Positions 48,939 through 60,737 are shown, numbered from the stretch's first letter. The stretch: DNA of 64,000 nucleotides from Cheilinus undulatus (GCF_018320785.1 NC_054868.1:41361874-41425873), one strand, 5' to 3'. Notes: generated from the sequence alone by a model not told the origin. Made by a program: numbers and translations.

Positions 48939-50667
48939 TTACAGCTCACTTGCGTGGTCTGTTTTCATGTGCCTTTTCAATCTATCACTACGGCTGAAAG
49001 ACTTGCCACATGTTTGGCATGTAAACAGCTTTTCACCTGTGTGAATTAGTATGTGCCTTCTCAGGCCTGTCACCTTAGAGAAGCTTTTTTTACAGGTTCA
49101 GTAGGAGTAAGGCCTCTACCCTGTGTGTGTTCTCATGTGGACCCTCAAGAGTTTGAAAGTGCGACAGATTTGCCATATGTCGCACATAGACAGCTCTTAA
49201 CCTGTGTGATTTACAGTGTGCTCATTAAAATCTGATTGAGAAGGGAAGGTTTTTCCAAAGATCCTGCAGGATAAAGGACTCTTATCTGTGTGTGTTTTCA
49301 TGTGATTTCAAGCTACTTTTACGTCCGAAAGATTTGCAACATGTGCCACATGTAAACGGCTTTTCACCTGTGTGAATTAAAATGTGTCTATTCAGATCTG
49401 ATAGCCAAGCAAAGCTTTTTCCACAGGTTTTGCATAAAGGCCTCTCACCTGTGTGTGCTCTCATGTGAGTGTTAAAGCCATTTTTGAAACTGAAAGATTT
49501 ACCACGTTCTGCACACAAATGGCCTTTCACCAGTGTGAGTTTGAATGTGCTCCTTCAAGTTTATTGGGCGAAAGAAGCCTTTTCCACAGGTGTTACAGGA
49601 GTAAGGCCTCTCATCTGTGTGTGCTCTCATGTGAGCATTGAAGCTATTTTTGAAACTGAGAGATTTGCCACATTTTTTGCACACAAATGGTCTCTCACCT
49701 GTGTGTGTTATCATGTGCTTTTTCAAGTCACTTTTATATCGGTAAGATTTGCCACATGCGTCACATGGCCATTTACCTGTTTGAATTTGAACACGCATGT
49801 CCAAATCTGCCCCGTTACTGAGGCTTTTTCCACTGAAGCTGCAGGAGGAAGCCTCCTCACTTGTGCAGGTCTTTGTGTGGGCTTTGAAGTCACAGTTATC
49901 TCTGAAATCTTTTTTACAGGTTTTGAAAGAAAATGGCTTCTGCCCTGTGTGGATTTGCATATGGCGTTTAAATAAATGATTATACCTGAAACTGCTTCCA
50001 CATAATTGACAGGAAAATGGCTTCTCACCTGTGTGTGTCCTCATGTGGACTTTCAGTGCATAGCCATCTCTGACATCTTTTCCACATGTTTTACAATATG
50101 GCCTTTGACCTGTATGACTCTTTCTATGAAGTATCAATAATGACTTGAAATAGAACATTTTCCCACAAGTCTCACAAGTAGGTGTTTCTTTACCAGTGCT
50201 GACATGCTCATGTGTCTGTAATGATAACTTATCCGTAACAGCTTTGAAGGACTTTTGACCTTGCAGGGAATTACAGCCGGTGTCTGATGTTTCAGAGTTG
50301 TGCCTTCGTCTTTAGAGAAGATTTTGCCCTTGTTTTGGTACTGAGTTTCTAGCTGTTTTAGAGTCCCTGTGCTTGCTTACTTTAGGGTCTTGATTCACAA
50401 CATCATGGGAGTTGTGAGGAAGGAGCTGGTGCTCATTTTGTAGTTCTGGTTCTCCGTGGTCACAACCCTCATTAGTAGAAGTCAGTGGGAATGTGTCAGT
50501 CTCCTGCTTCAGTAGCAGCTGCTGACTGCTGCAGGGTTCTCCCCAATCCTCTGCAAGCTGTGGAGGCTCTTGCTCCTCTTGGTCTGGGCTGCAGTTCATC
50601 TCCTGCTTACAGACCTGCTTGTCAGCCAGAGCCTCCTCTTTCTTACACAAATGATGCTGTGGCACAT
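48939..50667 (-). pseudogene. zinc-finger gene last exon: linker copy 4 plus C2H2 array, broken
   Basis: Starts (x)DVPQHHLCKKEEALADKQV and runs open to TAA at 50314-50312; the same frame resumes at once with RRRHNSETSDTGCNS and the finger array. Intact C2H2 fingers include CETCGKMFYFKSLLILHRKSH, CKTCGKDVRDGYALKVHMRTH, CQLCGSSFRYNHLFKRHMQIH, CDACGKSYRYKSDLKKHMITH and CKKCGKSLSFKNSFNAHMRAH, joined by TGE(K/R)P-type linkers. Fingers 4 and 5 have lost Cys/His ligands. A frame change at about 49500-49530 hits finger 9; two intact fingers follow, then stops, degenerate fingers and a last intact finger ([19 protein letters not shown]) ending in TAA at 48941-48939. Confidence 0.8.
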
Positions 50668-51860
50668 CTGGAGAAATACAAAAAATGGCATTAGAAGGTT
50701 CTGGTTTGACCTACAAGGACAAAGAGACCCATGACAGCTCATGTTTTGAATGAGGAATGGCTTAAAAGTCATGATTTTCAAATAAACTGAGATCAGCATT
50801 AGACAAAAATAACATAAGTCTCTGTGACACACTGGGGTAAATACATTGTTTTTGTTGATTTCAACAAGTAGTTTAAAGGTATATTTCTAAAGTTGGGTTA
50901 TAAGGTACTTGGCAATAGTAAAGGCACTAGCCTCCAGACAATGAACCTCAGCGTTAGTTCATGCTGGACATGGTATTCATAGGCGCAGCCGTGATCAGCT
51001 GATGACCAGCAGATCCCAATTGTCACCTCCTAGCTCCCATAGCCAATCACCACTCTTTCTCTCAACACAGCATTGTATCTAAATATGACATACTTCTCAC
51101 TTATCCCCATTTGCATTAATGCTGATGCACCATGCTGTTGCTGCTGGCAACGCTTAACCTCCTCCAGCCCTGGCCTTCTCCTTTATAGCATAAAGCTTGT
51201 TGCGCCCTCATAATGACATTTATGCTACTATGTATTTATTGCTATTGAACTAATCTTATTGTATTCAGTATGCATTGCCATGAATGCATCTATCCATATT
51301 GGGGGTTCTAGCTATGCACACCCAGAAAAGTCAAAGCATGCTACTTCACTAACCCAAAAAGCATCTTTTGAGCAGAGCCTTCTCTTCCAAGTACAACTGT
51401 ATATCTATTTTGCAATGAAATGGTAAAATGTATGACGAGTGTGTGCTTGGCTAAATTTCAGTCTGTGTTGGCCCTTTAAGAAAAGCATTTGCTCTATGTA
51501 ATTTAACGAGTGTTCAGTGAGAATGGGCCAAAACACAATGTTGACTCAACTCAAATGTACACTACATCATAACTTTCGGAGTGTTTTATTTTCCCCCAGA
51601 AAGCCTATGTGTTGGGCACTATTTTGCAATATGATTTTAGGCCAAGTGTTCTTCTGCATCAGCGTATCGTCATCTCCTGATCAGCTGTTTGCAATGCACA
51701 TTGAAATCTCTGACGGCTAGTGCCACCAAAATTATATGACCCAGATTGCAAAGTACCCAAATATTCCTTCAATAAGCCAGTAAGAATGAACAAATTCTAA
51801 AATGTCACAACAAAGAGACACTTGTGCACACATACACACCTAAGAAACATGCACACACAC

Positions 51861-52064
51861 CCTTGTCACTGTTCATGCATGTGCCAGTCTCCTGCTTCAG
51901 TACAAACTGCTCTCCCTCCTGACGGCAGCAGGGTTCCTCCTTTTCCTCTGTAAGCTGTGGAGGCTCTGGCTCCTCTTGGTCTGGCCCAGAGTTCTTCTCC
52001 TGTTTACAGACCCGCTGATCAGCAAAAGCCTTCTCTTCCTTAAAGACATGTTGCTGTGGCACAT
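51861..52064 (-). CDS. zinc-finger gene linker exon copy 3 (phase 1-1)
   Basis: 204 bp, open: (x)DVPQQHVFKEEKAFADQRV, EKNSGPDQEEPEPPQLTEE, KEEPCCRQEGEQFVLKQ and ETGTCMNSDK. Acceptor gttcctccag, donor AAGG|gtgtgt. Confidence 0.7.
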
Positions 52065-53154
52065 CTGGAGGAACACAAAACAAATGCTATAAGAAAGTTC
52101 TGATTTATCCTCAAAGGACAAAGAGACCATAAGTTTAAAATGAGGAAGAGCTTCAAAGACAGGAATTTCAAATAAACTCAAATTAGCAATAATCCAAAAA
52201 CAACAAGCTTCTATTTTAAAGGTAAATTTCTGTATTTTTTAAGTTGGATTGTATTGGGTACTTGGCAATAGTAAAGGCATTAGCCTCCAGAGAATGAAGT
52301 TCATCAGCATCAGTTCATGTAGGACACGGTATTCATAAGCCTAGCTTTGATCAGCTGACTGCCAGCTGATCCCAACTGCATTAATGCTGATGCACCACAC
52401 TGCTGCTGCTGCTGGCAACACTTAACCTCCTCCACCCCAGCCTCCTCCTTCATAGCATAAAGCTTGTTGCACCCTCATATTGAGATTCATGCTATTATGT
52501 GGTCATTGCTTTTGAACTAATCTTATTGTATTCAGTATGTATTGTCATTGATATATCTCTTCATATAGGGGGTTCCAGCTATGCATCCCCTGGAAAGTCA
52601 AATTATACTGCTTGACAAACCCAGGGAGCATCTTTGATCAGGGCCTTCTGCGTGTAGTAAAACTGTATATCTATTTTGCAATGAAATGGTTAAATGTATG
52701 ATGAGAGTGTGCTAACTGAATTTCAGTCTGCGTTGGCTCTTTAGGGAAAGCATCAGCATGGAATCAGATGGGCACAGTTGCTCTATGTAATTTAACCAGT
52801 GTGCAGTTAAAATGTGCCAGAACACAACACTGGCTCAAAAGTACACAACATCCAAAATTTCCAAGTGTTTTATTTTCCCCCAGAAAGCCTCTGTGTTTAG
52901 CACCATTTTGCGATGCAACTTTTGGCCATGTGTTCTTCTGAATCAGTGTATCCTCATCTCCTGATCAGCTGTTTACAACGCACACTTAAGTCTCTGAAGG
53001 TTAATGCCACCATAGTTGCCAAATACCTTATGCAACCCAACTTCAAAAATACTAAAATATCCTTTTAATAAAGCAATAAAATTTCCCAGATTCTCTGAAA
53101 TGTCACAACAAATAGACACACATGTATTTGCCAAAGAAACATGCACACACAGAC

Positions 53155-53358
53155 CTTTGTCACTGTTCAAGCATGTGCCAGTCTCCTGCTTTAGTACGGG
53201 CTGCTCTACCTCCTGGCAGCTGCAGGGTTCCTCCTGATCCTCTGTAAGCTGTGGAGGCTTTGGTCCTTCCTGGTCTAGACTGGAGCTCCTCTCCTGGTAA
53301 CAGATATGTGGGTCAGCCAGAAACTCCTCTTTCTTACACAGAAATTGCTGTGGCACAT
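53155..53358 (-). CDS. zinc-finger gene linker exon copy 2 (phase 1-1)
   Basis: 204 bp, open: (x)DVPQQFLCKKEEFLADPHI, ERSSSLDQEGPKPPQLTED, QEEPCSCQEVEQPVLKQ and ETGTCLNSDK. Acceptor ttctccag, donor AAAG|gtctgt. Same length as copy 3, so inclusion or skipping never changes frame. Confidence 0.7.
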
Positions 53359-53927
53359 CTGGAGAATCAGAAAACAAAAGGAACACACTACTAGTGACTT
53401 TCCTCCAAGGATAAAGGAGCCTAAAGCCTGAACAAAAGTTTTACATGAGGAGGAGCTGCCACGTCAGGCACTTCAAATAAAGTGACATGAGCAATAATCC
53501 CATATGCACAAGGTAGTTGAGGTGTGACAGACTTTCTCAATGTCTCTGCTGAAATATCTCTTGTTGTTTTAGTAAACAGAAAAACTGACTGACAACTAAG
53601 ACTTCAAGCAGCTGTAGCTGCAGTCAAAATATGCTCCTCCAGTGTGTTCATTTTTGAAAGCAAGAATTTAAACAATAAATGCCCGTCTAATCCTAATTGA
53701 TGATTTACACCAAGGCTGAAGAACATGTTATTTTACAATCATGACTGCTAAGAATGCATGAGCAGTATTCACACTGCAGGATGTGATTTCAGCCATGTGA
53801 CTTGAGGCATGTGAGGCTACAACTATTGTGCTGTTGGAAACTAAAAAACATTTTTTTTTTAATACAGTGACTAATAACATCAAAATCCTCTCGAAGGTTC
53901 CAACAGACTTTTAAAAATCAGATTTAC

Positions 53928-54107
53928 TTTTTGTGTCAGTCTCCTGTTTCAGTATGAGCTGCTCTCCCTCCTGACGGCTGCAGGGTTCCTCCTGATCCTC
54001 TGTAATCTGTGGAGGCTCTTGGTCTGGACCAGAGTTCCTCTCCAGGTTACAGACCTGCTGATCCAACACTACCTCCTCTTCCTGACACACAGGTTGCTGT
54101 GGCTCGT
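53928..54107 (-). CDS. zinc-finger gene linker exon copy 1 (phase 1-1)
   Basis: 180 bp, open throughout: (x)DEPQQPVCQEEEVVLDQQV, CNLERNSGPDQEPPQ, ITEDQEEPCSRQEG, EQLILKQETDTK. Acceptor gttcctccag, donor AAAA|gtaaat. The most diverged of the four copies; shorter at the 3' end. Confidence 0.7.
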
Positions 54108-54399
54108 CTGGAGGAACACAAAACAAAAAGCATTAGAAAGCACCTATGTGACCTGTAAGGACAAAGAGACTGTAACAGCTTCAGTTTTACATTAGGAAGG
54201 GCTGTCGAATTAGGAACTTCATATGAATTGACATATCTAATAATCCCCAAAACACCAGGTAGTTGCTCTGTGACTGCTGAACACATTCTTATTGTTGTTT
54301 CAATTCAAACAAAAAAGGTGACATATTACTACAGACAACTAATACTGCTATTCTGGATTTATGACCAGGAAATCCATAGTTTGATCTTACACAGTGCTG

Positions 54400-55110
54400 T
54401 TATTCTGCTTATTTTCTCTCTTTATGCATCCCCTTCTTCTCTGCTTTATGTTCCTCTTCTTTCTCCCTGAATCCTGTTTTTTGTACCCCGCTCTTCTCCC
54501 TCTTCCGCATCCTCTTCTTCTCTTTCTCTGCACCTCCCTCTTTTCTTCTCACTGCATTTCTTTCTCTCTTTCAGCATCTTCCTCTTCTCTTTCCTTAATT
54601 CTCCCTCCCCTCTTCCTGAATCTTGCCCACTTCTCTCTTTCTACATATCCCTGTTTTCAGGGATACACAAAATTATCGGCATGATAATGGTATGAAAATT
54701 TCTGCCGATATTTATAGCAAATATATCGGCCATACAAATTGGCAGTATATATAAGATATACTGGCCTTTAATGTTGGTAAAAATGTACCATCAGGTATAG
54801 CTGGTTTCCTAGGGCTTCACACACTCAAGGAGGCCCACTGTGAGATTTTGACAAAGGCTCTAAACTTAAACAACTCCCAGACTGTCTACTTCTCTGGTTC
54901 TCAGAGCGCCACTTGGCTCTCTGCATCTTCCTCTTCTCTTACTTATAAGATCAAATCTTTGAAATCTTGTTCTCTTTAATCCTGCATCTCTCACATCTCT
55001 TTCCCTTAATCTACTTCTTCTCCTTTCCTGAATCTCCCTCTTCTCTCCTTCTGCATCTCCCTTTTCTTATATTTATTTATCTCCCTCTTTTCCTTTAAAA
55101 CCTTACCACA
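54400..55110. repeat. interrupted pyrimidine-rich minisatellite
   Basis: Units of roughly 28-30 bp around TCTGCATCTCCCTCTTCTC with TTTCCTTAAT/TCCTGAAT variants at 54430-54655 and again at 54910-55090, split by a 250-bp segment with GATATATCGGCC words that looks like an inserted element. Confidence 0.6.
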
Positions 55111-55551
55111 TCTTCACCAGATGGCTGTTCAACATGAGTCTGGTTCTGCTCTTGGTTTCTGCCAGTTAAAAAGGTTTTCCTTACCTTGCCATAAAATTAA
55201 TGTTTGACTAGGCCTGCTCTCTCTCCAAAGTGCTTGAGACAACATTGGCTATGACTTGGTGCTATACCAACAAAGATTGATTGATACACATGAAAAACAC
55301 ACTTTCTGTGTCAGTCTCTGTCTCAGTTTCTCATGATTAAAATCTAGTTTTGAACAGTGTCAGTAATCTGGTCATATACTCAGACGCTCACGCCACCTGA
55401 CATTTTTAAGGTTTGAGATACCAAAAATATGAAATTCATCATATTATTCAAATATACTGAAAATGTATCCAAAGTATGTTAGAACAAATCGATACATGCA
55501 CTGAACAGATTTTTTTTTGAAAGGCAAAAAAAAAAGATTCAGACATTTAAG

Positions 55552-56384
55552 CACAGGTGTCAAACTCAAGGCCCGGGGGCCAAATCTGGCCTGTAGAACA
55601 GTTAAATCCGACCCGCAAGATGATCTCCTATTTCTGTTATAACTGGCCCATCAGTACGAGGTCTGCAGATTTCCTCAAGTATAAAAATGTTAACTTATCC
55701 TTGATGATTTAAGATATCCTTGTTAAGTCACAAAATCTGAAAAAGTAAGGAGTATATTTAGATAAGAAGTCAGGAATGTGGAAAAATAAATTAATTTGTG
55801 TTTTAATTTCACATTTTCAATTTAGCATCTCACAATTAGGACTCAAACTTAGGAGTCTAACTTTTAATTTCATACTTTGAGCATTTCAACTCATAATTTT
55901 GACATATTTTGAGCTATAAGTTTCTTAATTCTTTTTTAAAGTAATATTTTGACTAATAATTTTGTATTTAATCTCATATTTTCAACTCCAAACTTTAACT
56001 TCATAACCCCATAGTTTGACCTTTTAGATTCACAATTTAAAATTTTGAATCATATTTTGACTTTTAATTTCATGATTACAAATTTTATTCCATATTTTGA
56101 CCTTTTAAATTTAAATTTTGACTTCTTTGTAATATATTTACCTTTAAAAAACATTCTTTTTCAATTTCAATTTCATGTTTTGGCCTTTTTGAACTAATAA
56201 ATTTACTTTTCTCAGATTGTGAGCCTTTAAACTTATCTTTTTAACTATTTTTTTTCCTGTTGATACTTTACTACCGGTGAAACAAGGTTGACAGTTTATG
56301 TTTTAAAAGGTGAGCCTGTTAAGCCCTCAGGTTAGTCCTGAATCCAGAATCCGGCACCTGGAGTGATTGAGTTTGACACCCCTG
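55552..56384. mobile_element. non-autonomous hAT-like element with internal array
   Basis: Ends CACAGGTGTCAAACTC and GAGTTTGACACCCCTG form imperfect inverted repeats; the GGCCCGGGGGCCAAATC word next to the left end is typical of this widespread family. Flanks catttaag and cattaaaa agree at 6 of 8. 55800-56250 is a degenerate array around CATATTTTGACTTTTAATTT. Confidence 0.75.
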
Positions 56385-56530
56385 CATTAAAATATGTCAT
56401 CGAAATAAGTTCACTTTGGTGTACATCTTTTTCACAAGGGTTCCCCTCACATCAAGTCGTTATACTGAGACAATCGAGACCAAAACAATCCAAACATCAT
56501 CTTTGATATTAAAGTTTGTTTGTCGCTCAC

Positions 56531-56702
56531 ATATCCTGTCTTAGTACAGGTGAGGATTCCAGGCGATATCTAGAAGTCTACGCCGACGCTCGAGCTCGTT
56601 CTCGTACTCGATGACAGTTCTCCTAAAAGCAACAAAAATGTCTTCAGCAGCTGCCGTGAGTCGCTCTCGGATTAAGTCTCTCAAAATTTCAACCGAACAC
56701 AT
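56531..56702 (-). pseudogene. zinc-finger gene exon 1 with in-frame stop
   Basis: The ATG at 56702-56700 starts MCSVEILRDLIRERLTAAAE, then DIFVAFRRTVIEYENELERR and RRLLDIAWNPHLY, followed by TAA at 56543-56541. The family normally continues through this point for a few codons to a phase-1 donor; here ATAT|gtgagc at 56531 sits where expected and fits the (x)AT start of the linker exons. The only donor before the stop (CCT|gtacta) gives the wrong phase. Confidence 0.7.
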
Positions 56703-57436
56703 TTTAAGAGAAAAACACAAACTCGGTGATCCACAGCTACTCTCCACAGCTCCACCTGCACACGCGCACAGCGGTCTGCAAACAACGCACTGGTGCATTT
56801 CCGCCACCTACTGGTATGGAGTGTGAGTCTAAAGATTTAATGCTGCAGTACCTTTTGAATAAAAAATATTCTCAATCAGTTCTGTTTACCTACAATAATG
56901 AAATTAAATTCTATAACACTTGTTTTTCAGAGTTTTTCCTATGAAACTACACAAATGCAGTTTCAAGCTTCCTGTAACTTAAAATGTAACTATCTCTATG
57001 GTCTATTGAAGGCTTAATTGTTTTCAACCAAAGCTTTTGACTGTGTGTTATAAATCCTTGATTAAATGAATTAACGGCAGCCAACTATCTACTGTATACT
57101 CTTGGAAAAAAAATAGTAGAAAACAACTACAGTAATGGTTGAGTAAGAGGAAGACACTGAGCTCCCTTAGGGTATAAAATGTAGAGTAAATGTAAGTGCA
57201 CAGCCTAGTTGTAAATTCAACACATTAACTTATTCAAAATAGATTTGAATCTGAGCAGCCTTTGGCTGTCTACAGCTGCAGACTGTTATTTCACTACATA
57301 TATGGTTTCTTCTTGTGAGATATCAGCTTAATTGAATGCCTCCTGCTTTCCCAGGTTTTGTTCTTGTTAGTATATCAACACCAGACGCCATGACACTGAA
57401 TGCTCATGTTGGTTCATGCCCCTGTCTGTGAGAATA

Positions 57437-57982
57437 CAGTGCTTAACAAATTTATTAGGCCACCCTAACCCTAACCAAAGTAAGGTTTATGCCACAGCTG
57501 CCCTAAATTAACAGCATTGGTAATTACCAAAATCATTTTTAATGTTTCTGCAGTGGTTAATACACCAATATGTAGAAGCTCTTTAACTGAAATGGTATTT
57601 TTAATGCTAAAATATAATTATCATTGTTATCCATGAATTTTCAAATTTACTGATTTACAAAAAAACCTGAAAAAATAGTAAAGCACATTAATATTTCTTG
57701 GTTAATATGTCAAATTAAAGTTATTTACTTACATTTCTCAACAGAAAAATGAGTTTTTGTGGTTGAATGTTGTGCTTGATTCATTTCTGACTTCTCAGAG
57801 AAGCCCAGTGAGCCGGCTCAAATTTGGATTTGAATTCGGTTTGAAATCCCTCATTCCTGTTCAAAATGGTAAAACGTGGAGAGCTCACTGAAAATGAAAG
57901 AGTCTGCATTAAAGCACTTCATGATGCTGTATGGTCTTTGAGACGAATATGACAGGTGGTCTAATAAATTTGTTAAGCACTG
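57437..57982 (+). mobile_element. Tc1-type non-autonomous element
   Basis: 28-bp terminal inverted repeats starting CAGTGCTTAACAAATTTATT match at 27 of 28 positions; TA flanks both sides (57435-57436, 57983-57984). Near the right end a short frame reads MVKRGELTENERVCIKALHD, a Tc1-like transposase N-terminus, but the rest of the transposase is deleted. Confidence 0.9.
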
Positions 57983-58006
57983 TATGTCTGTGCAATCAGA
58001 GTCTTA

Positions 58007-58279
58007 GGCTACATTCACCCTGCAGTTAAAAGTGACCTGAATCAGACTTTTTGCTCATATGTGACTCAGATTTGTTTTTTTCTGACAGTGTAACAGCACA
58101 AGTCCCATTGAATCTGACTTTTTGAATCAGAGTCAGATCACTTTCATATGTGGTTCTGGATCAGATATATATATGATCTTTTGGAATTTGACTGCAGTGT
58201 GAATAGCCAAACAAAAAAAAAAATCTGATCTGAGAAAAGATCAGAATGGAGCATTAAGGCCTGCAGTGTGGATGTAGCC
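58007..58279. mobile_element. Harbinger-like MITE (TTA target duplication)
   Basis: Inverted ends GGCTACATTCACCCTGCAG and CTGCAGTGTGGATGTAGCC (17 of 19), flanked by TTA at 58004-58006 and 58280-58282. 273 bp, no ORF; the interior repeats TCTGA words. Confidence 0.8.
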
Positions 58280-58282
58280 TTA

Positions 58283-60238
58283 GTATGCTCCTCTGTCTCC
58301 TTAGCAGCTAACCATCATGGACTGTCCTGCACAGGTCCTATACTCTCAGTATGAGCCACAACCATCAGGTTGACATTACAGAGTCTCAAATAAGAAAACA
58401 CATAGGCTATATGAAAACTCATTTATTCCCATTTTAATAAATCTCCTGAACCTGAGCTAAAAGACAGGGGGGTACTATGAGGGGTAGTTGTCGTATAAGT
58501 ATTTATGTTTTGTAACTGTCTACGAATTTACCGGATTATATTGTAGCATTTTGGGGGATATGTGGGCAGAGTTTTCCCAGCGTGCTCTTGGGCATTGTGC
58601 TTTGGGACTAAAAGTCAGAGGTAACTGTTTAAATGTGTTCTGTTATGGCCTGTTATGCAGTGATCTCTATAATGATTCTTTTACATATTCCTGGTAGAGT
58701 GGTGATGCTTTTGTGGTAAAATACTTTTGCACCACAAGTGAAGCTATTTACTCAGTCACCGTCATCTTGATTGTGGTTATGGATGTTTATCGAACATGAA
58801 CAGTAAACTGGCCTTGATTTAAGAGTACCTTGAGTAGTAAATAATCTTAAATCTTCTCCTTCACTAGTACAACAATGTAATTGTGACCAGTAATGGCAGC
58901 ATCTGATTTAGCTATCAAGGGTCAAAAAAATATTAGTGGCACATCAACAGCTTTGTCCAAGGGTGAGTGCTGGCCCTGGCCAGGGCACCTCTACTTGGCT
59001 CTGCTTCCCTCAATCGTCTTTCTAGACCTGGTGTTTCATACTCATTTTGGGTCAGAGCCAGACTTTCTCCAATGAGACATCCTATAGAGGCTACCTGGGG
59101 TTTGCATACAGAGCCAAAGAGGGGATGCTGCTTGGATTGCGATGGTCATGTGGTAGGGTGGTGAGATAGAGGATGTAGCCATGCTGGCATGGTGGATGGT
59201 GGGATCTAGAATGGAAGGGGGTGGCTCTTGGAGAGGAGTCTACATTTAACAATCCTGATCACATACCTGCTTTTTGTCACCCATCAGTCTGCACGGTTGA
59301 GTTGTGGGAGCAGATAAGGAGGGAATTATTGGGTTTAGGGATTCCTTTATTGAGTGCTTATCCTTTTATGTTTATTTCAAACTAAAAAGTTGTTGCAACT
59401 AGAACAACTTTGCAGATAAATTTAGCTTTACAGTCTGTGTTCATCTAAATGCACTTTGCTCATTACACAATTTTGAGGGTTTTTTTTTAGACATATGTAC
59501 ATGTGATCTCTTTAAACAGGATAAGACCATGTTTCCGACTTCTTATAAACCTTTTAAATGCCCACTGATGTTGCATTTCATCTGCAATATGCATCATTTA
59601 TTCCTCCAGAGCAGACTCTGGAATACATTTCAAACAGAAGTGAAGAAAAGCACTCCCAACAGGTATCAATATAAACATACCTGCAGGGTGAAGTCAGTGG
59701 CTGTGAGAGAAAGAAAGGGTTGGAGGGGCCATAGGTCAGTGTGATATTAGTCGGTGGTGACTCAGTCTTTCGTCCATGTGTCCGACCCTTGTTTGTTAAT
59801 AAAATATTTGTGAGTGGTTTAAAAGCAGAGAGGGAAAATTGTAGCTCTAGTCAGAAGAAGATTCTATGCAGGAAAGAGAGGACAGAATTTCCAGAATTTT
59901 TTGTTCTTATTTTCTGACTACAGATTTGACAAAAATTCTGATTTATTGGGATGTTTGGCTCAGAGGATAAACAGCTGCATCCTGGAGATAAAAACCATCA
60001 GACTTGCACCTATGATTAAAATCTTATCCGTCAAATCTGTCCCACAGAGAAGAGGAAACTCGATTGCTATCATTTTTTTCTGCAGCAGAGACTTTTTCCA
60101 TCTTCAAGGTCATGAAAATCAGTTTGTCATCCATGGACAGCTGAATACATTCTACTTGTCGGAGATCATTCTTCATCTCTTGATTGTCTAAAAGGAACTG
60201 CTGGGCTTTGTTTTTGAACTCCTCTTTTGCAAAGCAGC
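58283..60238. other. intergenic segment
   Basis: No gene recognised; may include untranscribed flank or 5' UTR of the 60239 ORF. Confidence 0.5.
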
Positions 60239-60409
60239 ATGCCGATCCCTGCGCAGTCTGCAGAGGTGAAAGGTGTACCTCCTTTACCTGAAGGATGGGG
60301 ATGGAGCATGGCGGTGTACTTCATCCTCTTTGTGTCACTCAGCATGCTGTTAGCTCTGTTTCTGCGCTTCCTGCTCCAACAATCGCATCGCTACAGATAC
60401 AGGAGGTGA
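60239..60409 (+). CDS. candidate 56-aa single-pass membrane microprotein
   Basis: Not recognised. ATG at 60239 within gcagcATGc, 56 codons, TGA at 60407-60409. The N-terminal 22 residues are polar and Pro-rich (PIPAQSAEVKGVPPLPEG), followed by a hydrophobic helix of about 23 residues (WSMAVYFILFVSLSMLLALF) and a short basic tail (HRYRYRR). By the positive-inside rule the tail would be cytosolic. Third codon positions look richer in G/C than the flanks. An AATAAA lies at 60738-60743, about 330 nt after the stop, and a cag directly precedes the ATG and could be a splice acceptor after an upstream UTR exon. It could still be a chance ORF. Confidence 0.45.
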   Translation: MPIPAQSAEVKGVPPLPEGWGWSMAVYFILFVSLSMLLALFLRFLLQQSHRYRYRR

Positions 60410-60737
60410 CAATTTACAACATCTGAGATATTTTTTGAACTCTGCTATATTCTAAAGACTGCATCATAGCCTGATGTTTGAAAAGTTTGATCTCTGTAAA
60501 CAAGTGCTGCCACAGAAGCAAGACTGCAAGCTGTATCTACAGCTGGTTTTTGTGTATGAGCACTTTGAATGTCTCCTGAACCCAGTTTTGAAACATATCA
60601 GCTGCTTTGATGTACATGTCTGAGATTTACTGAAGTAAAAGATATATCTCATGTATTTACACCAACCTGGAAACCTGCAGTGTTACAGAAGCAGGTTAAC
60701 ATATCAAAAATGTACTGTAAATGTGCCTAACTAAAAG

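Larger units (their letters stand above)
50700..54300. repeat. tandem genomic duplication carrying the linker exons
   Basis: The sequence just upstream (minus sense) of each linker exon is similar in all four places (50700, 52096, 53400, 54150: AAGGACAAAGAGAC ... GAGGA..GGCTT ... TTCAAATAAA). The introns at about 50870-51830 and 52230-53130 align over nearly their whole length at an offset of about 1.33 kb (for example TACTTGGCAATAGTAAAGGC at both). Exon copies therefore arose by segmental tandem duplication. Confidence 0.8.
48939..56702 (-). pseudogene. C2H2 zinc-finger gene of a teleost-expanded type, probably decaying
   Basis: Exons in order: 56531-56702 (N-terminal helix), 53928-54107, 53155-53358 and 51861-52064 (three linker copies), 48939-50667 (fourth linker copy plus fingers). 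The module string DVPQQHxCKEEExLADQQVC...PDQEEPEPPQLTEDQEEPC is typical of expanded percomorph zinc-finger genes, presumed nuclear DNA-binding repressors. Damage: in-frame TAA near the end of exon 1, in-frame TAA between linker and fingers, a one-base frameshift near finger 9, and broken fingers after 49280. The three cassette exons have no stops. A shortened product from an internal start remains possible. Confidence 0.75.

Noticed and set aside
49469..49975. 168-codon plus-strand ORF
   Set aside because: Exact antisense shadow of the zinc-finger array; period comes from the finger repeats.
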